DNA from: Bacillota bacterium
Lineage (GTDB): Bacteria > Bacillota > Clostridia > Acetivibrionales > DSM-1351
Direction of reading: 5' to 3'
DNA: 35,584 nucleotides
NCBI GenBank assembly: GCA_023393115.1
Contig: JAEWMS010000048.1
Coordinates: 1 to 35,584 of the forward strand
Shown here: piece by piece, positions 7,346 through 15,311 of the stretch
Layout of the letters: each line of letters opens with the position of its first letter
Numbering within the stretch: position 1 is the stretch's first letter
Program-made: the position numbers and the translations under genes
The notes under the pieces: model-generated
Database searches by the model: none
Seen by the model: the letters and a program-made list of their open reading frames with translations, nothing else
Told to the model about the DNA's origin: nothing

Positions 7346-9793
7346 ATGTATTCACAACTTTTTAGGTTGCTGAAGAAAACGTTGAATGTACTATTGATAA
7401 GTATACTTCTAGTCACTTTAACTCCTCTTACAGCGTTTGCCAGTGAGGCAGACCTGGTTACACCTGAGCTTTCTGAGGGTCAGAACAATCTGTTATACAT
7501 AGGAATGCTGGTTTGCATTCTGGGAATGCTATTCGGACTATTTCAATTTTTAAAGGTAAAAAAAATTAAAGCACACAAGAGCATGCTTGAGGTGGCAAAT
7601 ACAATATATGAAACCTGTAAAACCTATTTGGTGCAGCAGGGTAAATTTCTTGCACTGCTGTTGATCTTCATAGGCATATGTATTGCTTTTTATTTCGGTT
7701 TCCTTCAGAACAAGGGTATCGGAGGGGTGGTACTTATCCTGGCCTGGACAATTATAGGTATTCTGGGTTCTTACTGTGTTGCCTGGTATGGCATACGAAT
7801 GAATACCTTGGCAAACAGCAGAATGGCTTTTTCAGCGCTGGAAAAGAAGCCACTGAAACTGTTGAGCATACCTTTGGATTCCGGTATGAGCATAGGTGTA
7901 ATACTTATTTGTGTTGAACTGATTATGATGCTTATAATACTGAGATTTGTTCCCAATGAGCTGGCAGGAGCAAGCTTTATAGGTTTTGCCATAGGTGAAT
8001 CTCTTGGTGCCAGTGCCCTCCGCATAGCCGGAGGAATATTTACCAAGATTGCAGATATTGGCTCAGATTTAATGAAAATTGTATTCAAAATAAAAGAGGA
8101 TGATCCACGTAATCCGGGAGTCATTGCCGATTGTACCGGAGACAATGCGGGTGACAGCGTAGGCCCTACGGCTGATGGCTTTGAAACCTATGGAGTAACA
8201 GGGGTAGCACTTATAACCTTTATAGTTCTCGCTGTAACCGGTGAACTACAAAGCAGTATGCTTATCTGGATTTTTACAATGCGTGTTCTGATGATTGTTA
8301 CATCCATCGCTTCTTTCTATATCAACAAGCTTTTCAGCAAAGTCAGATATGAAGGCTTGACCAACATGGATTTTGAAAAACCCCTGACAAGCCTCGTTTG
8401 GATAACTTCTGTACTTTCCATAGCTGTTACTTTTGCTATAAGCTTCATAATGATTGGACCCGATACAGATGTTGGTAATAAGTCGGCAAATTTATGGGTG
8501 ATACTATCAACCATAATTAGCTGCGGTACACTTGGCGCAGCCCTTATCCCCGAGTTTACAAAGATATTTACCAGCCCGAAATCCATTCATGTGCAGGAAA
8601 CAGTTACTTCCTCCAAAGAGGGAGGCCCTTCCCTTAATATTCTATCCGGTCTGGTTGCAGGCAATTTTAGTGCCTTCTGGAAGGGTATGGTTTTTGTAGT
8701 ACTGATGTTTATTGCTTATTCGGCCAGTAGATTCGGTCTTGGTGATGTCATGTCCTATCCTTCAATATTTGCATTTGGTCTTGTTGCTTTCGGGTTCCTG
8801 GGGATGGGGCCTGTAACTATTGCTGTAGACAGCTATGGACCTGTTACAGATAATGCACAGTCCATATACGAATTGTCCCTTATCGAGGCTATACCTGACA
8901 TAGAAACCGAGATTGAACGTGATTTCGGCTTCAAGCCGGATTTTGAAAATGCCAAGTATTATCTTGAAGCCAATGACGGTGCCGGCAATACTTTTAAGGC
9001 CACAGCCAAGCCGGTACTGATAGGTACGGCTGTGGTTGGCGCAACCACAATGATATTCTCACTTATACTGGTTATACAAAATGTTTTGGGAGTAAAGCCC
9101 GAAGAAATATTAAATATTCTGAACCCCTATACAATATTGGGTTACTTGTGCGGAGGAGCCGTGATTTACTGGTTTACCGGTGCATCAACGCAAGCCGTTT
9201 CAACCGGTGCCTACAGGGCGGTTGAGTATATAAAAAAGAATATTCGTCTGGATGAAGATGCCAACTCAAGGGCGGCAATCGACAAGTCCAAGGAGGTAGT
9301 AAAAATTTGTACTCAATATGCTCAGAAGGGCATGCTCAACATATTTATAGCAATTTTCTCCTTTGCCCTTGCCTTTGCCTTCCTCTCGGCACCAAGAAAC
9401 GGCACTGAATCAGTAGCATTGTTTGTTGCATACTTGATATCAATCGCAGTATTCGGGCTTTATCAGGCAATATTTATGGCTAACGCCGGAGGCTGCTGGG
9501 ACAATGCAAAAAAGGTGGTTGAGGTTGACTTGAAACAAAAGGGTACCGAGCTCCATGATGCAACAGTAGTTGGGGATACCGTCGGAGACCCCTTTAAGGA
9601 TACCTCGTCGGTTGCCCTTAACCCCATAATCAAATTTACTACACTGTTCGGATTACTGGCAATGGAAATAGCCATATCTGATGCCTTTAAGGACATAGCA
9701 CCCTTCGTAGGAATAGCATTCCTGCTTTGCGGCTTTGTATTTGTATGGCGCTCCTTCTACAAAATGCGTATAGACAGTAGGAAGTCAAAATAA
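7346..9793 (+). CDS. hppA: Membrane-bound ion-translocating pyrophosphatase (M-PPase) with N-terminal signal peptide
   Basis: An 815-residue polytopic membrane pump that couples PPi hydrolysis to H+ or Na+ export. The signature blocks are present: EDDPRNPGVIAD (251-262), GDNAGDS (265-271), PVTDNAQ, and near the end GDTVGDPFKDTSS. At the K+-dependence site the sequence is GNTFKATA (547-554). Lys551 occupies the position that is Ala in K+-dependent enzymes, suggesting a K+-independent pump, but residue 554 is Ala where K+-independent enzymes usually have Thr. ATG 7346 is chosen because AAAGGAGG lies 8 bp upstream; an earlier in-frame ATG at 7295 lies inside the tandem repeat and has no ribosome site. 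Residues 1-34 look like a cleavable signal peptide (LTPLTAFA/SEA). The enzyme is longer than most family members. The pumped ion cannot be decided from sequence. Confidence 0.92.
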   Translation: MYSQLFRLLKKTLNVLLISILLVTLTPLTAFASEADLVTPELSEGQNNLLYIGMLVCILGMLFGLFQFLKVKKIKAHKSMLEVANTIYETCKTYLVQQGKFLALLLIFIGICIAFYFGFLQNKGIGGVVLILAWTIIGILGSYCVAWYGIRMNTLANSRMAFSALEKKPLKLLSIPLDSGMSIGVILICVELIMMLIILRFVPNELAGASFIGFAIGESLGASALRIAGGIFTKIADIGSDLMKIVFKIKEDDPRNPGVIADCTGDNAGDSVGPTADGFETYGVTGVALITFIVLAVTGELQSSMLIWIFTMRVLMIVTSIASFYINKLFSKVRYEGLTNMDFEKPLTSLVWITSVLSIAVTFAISFIMIGPDTDVGNKSANLWVILSTIISCGTLGAALIPEFTKIFTSPKSIHVQETVTSSKEGGPSLNILSGLVAGNFSAFWKGMVFVVLMFIAYSASRFGLGDVMSYPSIFAFGLVAFGFLGMGPVTIAVDSYGPVTDNAQSIYELSLIEAIPDIETEIERDFGFKPDFENAKYYLEANDGAGNTFKATAKPVLIGTAVVGATTMIFSLILVIQNVLGVKPEEILNILNPYTILGYLCGGAVIYWFTGASTQAVSTGAYRAVEYIKKNIRLDEDANSRAAIDKSKEVVKICTQYAQKGMLNIFIAIFSFALAFAFLSAPRNGTESVALFVAYLISIAVFGLYQAIFMANAGGCWDNAKKVVEVDLKQKGTELHDATVVGDTVGDPFKDTSSVALNPIIKFTTLFGLLAMEIAISDAFKDIAPFVGIAFLLCGFVFVWRSFYKMRIDSRKSK

Positions 9794-9799
9794 AAGTAC

Positions 9800-10011
9800 A
9801 ACTTCAACAAATGGGAAGCCTGGTTAAAAGTACTTGCCATGAAATTGTAGGCGAGACACAAATATTTTGGCCGGCAAAGTGACAGGACGTCACTTTGATT
9901 GCGGCACTGCGAGACCATGGATGGTCGAGTCGCCGCGACGGCATAAAAAATATTTGTGTCGAGCCATACTTTTCAGGCAAGTACTTTGTGGGCAATCCAT
10001 TTGTTGAAGTT
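9800..10011. mobile_element. MITE-like palindromic element, 212 bp, with 15-bp perfect terminal inverted repeats
   Basis: The ends AACTTCAACAAATGG (9800-9814) and its exact complement (9997-10011) are flanked by AGTAC on both sides (9795-9799 and 10012-10016), as expected of a 5-bp target duplication. The arms remain complementary inward for about 75 bp with few gaps; AAAGTACTTGCC and GACACAAATATTTT recur in both arms. The centre holds two hairpins: AAAGTGAC/GTCACTTT (9876-9896), and GCGGC...GCCGC enclosing GACCAT/ATGGTC (9901-9936). There is no open frame of note. It sits directly after the pyrophosphatase stop codon and could fold in the transcript. One caution: the right-hand flank is itself part of a local direct repeat. 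Confidence 0.7.
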
Positions 10012-10092
10012 AGTACGGGAGTATGGCTTGAAAGAAATAAATAGATGATTATTTCTGACACATTTTCAAAAGTTAGTGCGGGAGCAGGTTGA
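10007..10092. repeat. Pair of diverged direct repeats bordering a small hairpin
   Basis: A 25-bp sequence at 10007-10031 (AAGTTAGTACGGGAG...) recurs as a 23-bp copy at 10070-10092 with two substitutions and two small deletions. Between them is the stem AGAAATAA/TTATTTCT (10033-10056). The first copy overlaps the right end of the palindromic element. The stretch from 9794 to 10245 has no gene; it holds the palindromic element, this repeat pair and the hprK promoter region. Confidence 0.6.
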
Positions 10093-10144
10093 CATACTTA
10101 TATCCACTAAAATTAGTAAAAATGCCGTGTTTTCTTTTTATGCC

Positions 10145-10158
10145 TGGTATTATATAAT
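10145..10158 (+). promoter_or_regulatory. Candidate promoter -10 region for the hprK cluster
   Basis: TGG-TATTAT (10145-10153), an extended -10 form, overlaps a perfect TATAAT at 10153-10158. No good -35 lies at 17 bp. A perfect TTGACA stands further upstream at 10089-10094, inside the second direct repeat copy, with only a weak TAGTAA 19 bp after it. Confidence 0.4.
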
Positions 10159-10245
10159 ATTAGAGATTGAATACACGTATTTGGGGAAATAATCAATATG
10201 GTAAAAACAATTGGTTTGAGCATCCCTGGAAAATGAGGTGCATAT

Positions 10246-11205
10246 ATGTTTTCTGTAACGATAAAAGAGATAATGGAAGAGTTTCAACTTGAAGAACTTA
10301 CCGGTTGCAAGGATTATGAAAATATCGAGATATCTTCGGCCGATGTTAACAGACCCGGTTTACAGCTGGCAGGCTACATGGAATATTTTGGAACTGACAG
10401 AATGCAGATTATAGGTAAAGGAGAAACAGCCTATTTGATGCAGTTAAGAGAGGAAGACCGTTACAGAAGGCTTGATAATTTTTTTAAATGCGGTTTCCCG
10501 TGCATGGTTGTAGCCAGAGGCCTTGGAATTTTCCCTGAAATGATCGAGGTTGGGAGAAAGTACAATATACCGGTATTAAGAACCGATGATGTTACCTCCA
10601 GATTTATGAGCGGGGTTATCAGATATCTCAACTTGCAACTGGCTCCGCGAACAAGTACACACGGTGTTCTTGTTGAGGTCTACGGCGAAGGAATCTTAAT
10701 ACTAGGCGAGAGTGGGGTTGGTAAGAGCGAAATTGCACTTGAGCTTGTAAAAAGAGGCCATAGACTGGTGGCTGATGATAATGTTGAAATAAGGAAGGTA
10801 TCTGATAAAACTCTTGTGGGAACAGCTCCTGATATAATAAGACACTTTATTGAAATCAGAGGTATTGGAATACTTGACGTAAAGAATTTGTACGGTGTCG
10901 GCTCGGTTAAGATGACAGAAAATATTAATCTTGTAATGAAATTTGAACACTGGAACGACAAAAAGGTATACGACAGACTTGGACTTGAGGAGGAATTTAC
11001 CGAAGTATTGGGTATTACCGTACCCTGTCTTACAATTCCGGTAAGTCCGGGAAGAAATCTGGCTGTCATAGTTGAAGTTGCAGCAATGAATAACAGACAG
11101 AAGAAGATGGGATATAATGCAGCAAAGGTTCTTAGTGAAAGAGTGCTTGGGAATATAAACAAATCTACAGAGTATAAGGAAACGGGATTTCAAGGATTAA
11201 AATAA
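10246..11205 (+). CDS. hprK: HPr kinase/phosphorylase
   Basis: A 319-residue bifunctional enzyme that phosphorylates HPr on Ser46 (ATP or PPi dependent) and reverses it, controlling carbon catabolite repression with CcpA. The conserved His139 precedes the Walker A loop GESGVGKS (154-161). The family signature IEIRGIGILDV and the C-terminal PVSPGRNLAVIVEVAA block follow. The length is typical. ATG 10246 follows TGAGGTG. It heads a run of co-oriented genes (PHP, murB, rapZ, yvcK) seen in many Firmicutes. The adjacent PPi-splitting membrane pump is of note, because HprK uses or releases PPi, but a functional link is only inference. Confidence 0.96.
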   Translation: MFSVTIKEIMEEFQLEELTGCKDYENIEISSADVNRPGLQLAGYMEYFGTDRMQIIGKGETAYLMQLREEDRYRRLDNFFKCGFPCMVVARGLGIFPEMIEVGRKYNIPVLRTDDVTSRFMSGVIRYLNLQLAPRTSTHGVLVEVYGEGILILGESGVGKSEIALELVKRGHRLVADDNVEIRKVSDKTLVGTAPDIIRHFIEIRGIGILDVKNLYGVGSVKMTENINLVMKFEHWNDKKVYDRLGLEEEFTEVLGITVPCLTIPVSPGRNLAVIVEVAAMNNRQKKMGYNAAKVLSERVLGNINKSTEYKETGFQGLK

Positions 11206-11222
11206 ACGGTTGGGAAATTAAT

Positions 11223-11271
11223 AAATAGCTTGCGCCTGAAAAGTAATTATTTTCTTGGTGCAAAGCTATTT
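11223..11271 (+). terminator. Stem-loop after hprK (weak or partial terminator)
   Basis: The arms AAATAGCTTGCGCC and GGTGCAAAGCTATTT pair over about 13 bp (11223-11271), with an inner GAAAA/TTTTC extension. No T-run follows, so it is either an attenuating or processing hairpin, or a poor terminator before the PHP gene. Confidence 0.4.
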
Positions 11272-11356
11272 CCTTAATACCGAGATTATATATGTCCTGA
11301 TTGGTTGAAACGTACCCGGTTCATGGAATTTTATGATAGAAACAAGGAGGAGCATT

Positions 11357-12079
11357 TTGGAACTACTGGTTGATACACATACACACACAATTTCAAGCGG
11401 CCATGCATACAGTACCATTCAGGAAAATGCAAAAGAAGCTTATGTCAATGGAATTAGAATGATAAACATGTCGGATCATGGTCCGGCTATGAACGGGGCA
11501 CCCTTCAGGTACCATTTCGGAAATCTTGGCATCATACCCAGGGAACTGTACGGGGTACGTATTTTAAAGGGTGTCGAACTGAATATTATAAGCTATGACG
11601 GGGAAGTAGATTTACCTTTGAATTATTTGAGGGATCTGGATATGGTTTTAGCCAGCTTTCATGATATATGTATAGTTCCGTCTACGGTGGAAAATCACAC
11701 AAAGGCTGCCATAAAGGTCCTTGAGAACCGGTATATTGATATACTGGCCCATCCGGGAAATCCTGTGTTTCAGCTGGATAATGAAAAGGTTGTTAAAGCG
11801 GCAAAAGAAAATAATAAGCTTATTGAAATAAACAATCATTCGGTATATGTTAGAAAGGGCAGTGAAAAAAACTGTCTGGAGATTCTGAGCTTATGCAAGA
11901 AACATGGTGTAAGAGTTGCTACCGGAACAGATTCACACATAAGCTTCAATATAGGTAATTTCGAGAACGTAAACAGAATGCTTGCTGAGGTTGAAATGCC
12001 GGAGGAACTGGTAATAACAACCTCTGTAGAGAAAGTGGAAGATTACTTGCTTGAGAGAGCAAAAAGAATAAAGAGATGA
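11357..12079 (+). CDS. PHP-domain metal-dependent phosphatase/phosphoesterase (YcdX-like)
   Basis: A 240-residue PHP-superfamily hydrolase. The metal ligands are recognisable: DTHTHT (His8, His10), SDHG, GVELN, SFHD, LAHPGNP and TGTDSH, the set that builds a trinuclear metal site in E. coli YcdX. TTG 11357 is chosen as the start because AAGGAGG (11344-11350) lies 6 bp before it; an in-frame ATG at 11333 lies upstream of that site and would add eight non-conserved residues. It sits between hprK and murB, a placement common in clostridia. The physiological substrate of this group is unknown. Confidence 0.85.
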   Translation: MELLVDTHTHTISSGHAYSTIQENAKEAYVNGIRMINMSDHGPAMNGAPFRYHFGNLGIIPRELYGVRILKGVELNIISYDGEVDLPLNYLRDLDMVLASFHDICIVPSTVENHTKAAIKVLENRYIDILAHPGNPVFQLDNEKVVKAAKENNKLIEINNHSVYVRKGSEKNCLEILSLCKKHGVRVATGTDSHISFNIGNFENVNRMLAEVEMPEELVITTSVEKVEDYLLERAKRIKR

Positions 12080-12127
12080 TTTAGAGCGTCAGCTCAATCA
12101 TTGTATAGAAAGGTTGAGTGCTGCATT

Positions 12128-13045
12128 TTGGTAAATAAAGAATTGGTTAAAAAGCTTGCTTCATTACTAGGAGAAGAAAGGGTTTTAATTAATGAGCAGA
12201 TGAGCCGACACACTTCGTTTAAAATAGGAGGGCCGGCTGACATAATGGTGATACCTGACAAGGTTGACCAGTTGAAGGATATTGTGAAATTCTTTATTAC
12301 CTCCAACACACCATATATGATTATGGGGAACGGAACCAATCTTCTTGTCTCTGATAAAGGCATCAGAGGAGTAGTTGTTAAGATTTTTGACAATCTTGAA
12401 GACTATTCGGTAAAAGATGATATTCTTGAATTCGAGGCAGGAATGCTAATATCCCGGGCATCAAAAATTGCTCTGGAAAATTCGCTTTCGGGTCTTGAAT
12501 TTGCCGAAGGGATACCTGGAACCATTGGAGGTGCTGTAACAATGAATGCTGGGGCCTATATCGGTGAGATGTCCATGGTAGTACTGGAAACCGAATATGT
12601 GGATAATGAAGGTCAGCTCAGAAGGGTTAAGGGAGAACAGCACAGGTTCTCTTACAGAACCAGTATTATACAGCAAACAAAGGGGATAGTATTAAGAACC
12701 AGATTAAAGCTTAAAAAAGAAGAACCGGCTAAAATTAAGGCGCTTATGGACGATTTCAATTTCAAGCGCCGAGATAAGCAGCCTTTGGAATGGCCCAGCG
12801 CCGGAAGTGTATTTAAAAGGCCTACAGGGCATTTTGTAGGTAAGCTGATTGATGACAGCGGACTTAGGGGTTACAGTATCGGAGGAGCTCAGATTTCCGA
12901 CAAGCACAGCGGTTTTATTATTAACCGGGGAGCTGCAACTTGTGGAGACGTACTTGCCTTAATCAAGCATATTCAAAACACTGTTAAACTAAAATATGAC
13001 GTACAACTGGAACCTGAAATAAGAATAATAGGAGATTTCAATTAA
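12128..13045 (+). CDS. murB: UDP-N-acetylmuramate dehydrogenase
   Basis: An FAD-dependent enzyme that reduces UDP-GlcNAc-enolpyruvate to UDP-MurNAc in peptidoglycan synthesis. Visible motifs are TSFKIGGPAD, GNGTNLLVSD, GIPGTIGGAVTMNAGAY (FAD binding), and PSAGSVFKRP with the catalytic Ser, followed by GYSIGGAQISDKHSGFIIN. The form lacks the extra C-terminal domain of the E. coli type, as in Bacillus and Staphylococcus MurB. TTG 12128 (MVNKELV, 305 residues) is preferred because GAAAGGTTGAG lies just upstream; a TTG at 12101 would add nine residues but has no ribosome site. 25-35 bp spacings on either side suggest co-transcription with rapZ-yvcK. Confidence 0.93.
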   Translation: MVNKELVKKLASLLGEERVLINEQMSRHTSFKIGGPADIMVIPDKVDQLKDIVKFFITSNTPYMIMGNGTNLLVSDKGIRGVVVKIFDNLEDYSVKDDILEFEAGMLISRASKIALENSLSGLEFAEGIPGTIGGAVTMNAGAYIGEMSMVVLETEYVDNEGQLRRVKGEQHRFSYRTSIIQQTKGIVLRTRLKLKKEEPAKIKALMDDFNFKRRDKQPLEWPSAGSVFKRPTGHFVGKLIDDSGLRGYSIGGAQISDKHSGFIINRGAATCGDVLALIKHIQNTVKLKYDVQLEPEIRIIGDFN

Positions 13046-13079
13046 AAACATTTACAGATGATATGGGGGCGTGATAAAC

Positions 13080-13955
13080 ATGAGATTCGTAATAGTAACA
13101 GGAATGTCCGGGGCAGGAAAGAGTCTGGTAACAAAATATTTGGAGGATATCGGATTTTTCTGTGTTGACAACCTGCCTCCCGCACTCATTCCTAAGTTTG
13201 CAGAAATCAGTGCTCAAAGTGAAGGCAAAATGGAAAAAATAGCCCTCGTTATTGACATTAGGGGAGGAGAGCAGCTCCAGGACCTTTTTCCGGCATTAAA
13301 TGAGGTCGGTCAGTCTGGATTTTCCTACGAAATACTTTTCCTTGAAGCTAATGATGATGTTCTTATTAAGCGCTATAAGGAAAGCAGGAGGCAGCACCCA
13401 CTATCACAGGAAGGCCGACTTATCAAGGGAATAAAGGAAGAAAGAAAAGCTTTGGAGGCCATTAAGTCCAGAGCAAACTATATAATAGATACTTCAACTC
13501 TTGCTACCAGACAACTCAAACAGGAAATAAACGGTATATTTCTTGAGGGGAGAACCTTTAAAAGCATAATAATTAATATAGTATCCTTTGGCTTTAAGTA
13601 TGGCATACCTACTGACTGCGATCTGGTGTTTGATGTGAGATTCATCCCTAATCCCTATTATATTGCACCGATGAAACATAAAACCGGTAAGGATGAAATG
13701 GTTCGGGATTATGTTCTTGAGGCCTCTGAAACCGGGACTTTTTTGACTAAAATCGATGATATACTGGACTTCCTTATTCCTAATTATATCAAGGAGGGAA
13801 AATCACAGCTTGATATTGGAATAGGCTGTACAGGCGGTAGACACAGGTCTGTTGCTATAGCTGATGAGCTGTACAGAAGACTGGAAGCTAAAATGCACAG
13901 GGTCGTTATTGAACACAGGGATATCGAGAAAGACGGTAGAGGGGTTGGAAAATGA
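13080..13955 (+). CDS. rapZ: RapZ/YvcJ family nucleotide-binding protein
   Basis: A 291-residue P-loop protein with the Walker A GMSGAGKS near the N-terminus and the C-terminal GCTGGRHRSVAIAD signature. In E. coli RapZ is an RNA adapter for GlmZ and so controls GlmS. In Bacillus YvcJ binds and hydrolyses nucleotides and affects competence. Which role applies here is not shown by sequence. ATG 13080 (MRFVIVTGMSG) matches the family start; a GTG at 13071 lies directly against the GGGGG ribosome site and is too close. The stop overlaps the start of yvcK by four bases (ATGA), so translation is coupled. Confidence 0.93.
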   Translation: MRFVIVTGMSGAGKSLVTKYLEDIGFFCVDNLPPALIPKFAEISAQSEGKMEKIALVIDIRGGEQLQDLFPALNEVGQSGFSYEILFLEANDDVLIKRYKESRRQHPLSQEGRLIKGIKEERKALEAIKSRANYIIDTSTLATRQLKQEINGIFLEGRTFKSIIINIVSFGFKYGIPTDCDLVFDVRFIPNPYYIAPMKHKTGKDEMVRDYVLEASETGTFLTKIDDILDFLIPNYIKEGKSQLDIGIGCTGGRHRSVAIADELYRRLEAKMHRVVIEHRDIEKDGRGVGK

Positions 13956-15280
13956 GTGCTTCGGATTGGTGGATTCGGGGAAGAGGAATCGGAAAGTGGA
14001 GTATGCTTCTTGTTACAGGTCTGTCGACAGTATGTCTGGGTATTGTCTTAACACTCAGATACTATAGTTATGGTGCGTTATTTAATGCTTTGATGCTTTT
14101 ACTGGCCTGTCTTGGGGCAGCGGTAGCAATCGGCTCCCTGAGAGCTTTAATAAATGCCATCTTAAAGGATATAACCCGCAGAAATGTAAGTTCCACGTTA
14201 AATGCCGAGGGCTTAAGCAATCTTTTGCATGAGAAAAGGATATTGGTGAAGGGACCCAAGGTTGTGACTGTGGGAGGCGGAACCGGCCTATCTACAATGC
14301 TCAGAGGTTTAAAACAATATACCTCAAACCTAACCGCACTTGTTACTGTAGCTGATGACGGGGGAGGCTCCGGTGTATTGAGAGATGACCTTGGAATGCT
14401 TCCTCCCGGTGACATCCGAAACTGTATTCTGGCTTTGGCTGATACTGAGCCTATAATGCAGCAGCTACTTCAATACAGGTTTCAGGACGGAATGTTGAAA
14501 GGGCAGAGCTTCGGTAATCTGTTTCTGGCAGCAATGGATGGCATTTCCGACAGCTTTGAGGAAGCAGTAAAAAAAATGAGTGATGTCCTTGCCGTTACTG
14601 GTACAGTTCTGCCAATAACGCTGGAGGATGTAAGGCTTTGCGCCGAAACAGAAAATGGTGATACTATTATAGGAGAGCACAATATTGGTCATAGAAATGG
14701 TGAGAGCGGAGCGAAGATAACCAGAGTATTTCTGAATCAGTCCCAGGTTAAGCCTCTCAATGAAGCAATAGAAGCTATATTAGAAGCCGACATAGTTGTT
14801 CTGGGGCCGGGCAGCCTCTATACAAGCATTATTCCAAACCTGCTGGTAGATGGTGTTTGTGATGCACTGCTAAAGACTAAAGCAATTATTGTTTATGTCT
14901 GCAATGTTATGACTCAGCCCTGCGAAACCGAGGGATATTCTCTGAGTGATCATATAAGGGCTATAGAAAACCATTCCCAAAAGGGTATAATAGACTTTTG
15001 TGTTGTTAATACCGCCCCGATACCCGATGACTTAAGGGATAGGTACAGGCAGGATGGAGCAGAACTTGTGGCTGTTGATTATGAGGCTGTTCAAAAAATG
15101 GGTATAGAAATAATAACAGGTGATTTTAAAGCAGTTTATAATAATTACTACGTCAGACATGATCCAAACAAACTGGCAAAGAAGATTATAGAGCTTGTTT
15201 CGGATCTGGTACTTTCAAAGGACAAGGAAAGGCTTCTAGATTACTATTATTCCAGAGACAAAATTAATAAGATAGGTTAA
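13952..15280 (+). CDS. yvcK: YvcK/CofD-like gluconeogenesis factor, membrane-anchored form
   Basis: A 442-residue member of the GluF/YvcK family, needed in Bacillus for growth on gluconeogenic carbon and for cell-wall homeostasis; it binds UDP-sugars. The CofD-like core begins at about 100 with VVTVGGGTGLSTMLRGL, followed by VTVADDGGGSGVLR, LPPGDIRNC and GPGSLYTSIIPNLLV. Unlike the ~320-residue Bacillus protein, it has an N-terminal extension with two hydrophobic helices (about 18-38 and 44-65), so the core should be tethered to the membrane. The start overlaps the rapZ stop. Confidence 0.92.
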   Translation: MSASDWWIRGRGIGKWSMLLVTGLSTVCLGIVLTLRYYSYGALFNALMLLLACLGAAVAIGSLRALINAILKDITRRNVSSTLNAEGLSNLLHEKRILVKGPKVVTVGGGTGLSTMLRGLKQYTSNLTALVTVADDGGGSGVLRDDLGMLPPGDIRNCILALADTEPIMQQLLQYRFQDGMLKGQSFGNLFLAAMDGISDSFEEAVKKMSDVLAVTGTVLPITLEDVRLCAETENGDTIIGEHNIGHRNGESGAKITRVFLNQSQVKPLNEAIEAILEADIVVLGPGSLYTSIIPNLLVDGVCDALLKTKAIIVYVCNVMTQPCETEGYSLSDHIRAIENHSQKGIIDFCVVNTAPIPDDLRDRYRQDGAELVAVDYEAVQKMGIEIITGDFKAVYNNYYVRHDPNKLAKKIIELVSDLVLSKDKERLLDYYYSRDKINKIG

Positions 15281-15311
15281 TAATAATCTGAATAGGAAAC
15301 GGTGATACTGT

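Noticed and set aside
9804..10061. Minus-strand open frame of 85 codons across the palindromic element
   Set aside because: It runs through both arms of an inverted repeat and its product has no recognisable features.
10680..11193. Long minus-strand open frames opposite hprK
   Set aside because: Shadow frames of a well-conserved gene, with no ribosome site or plausible product.
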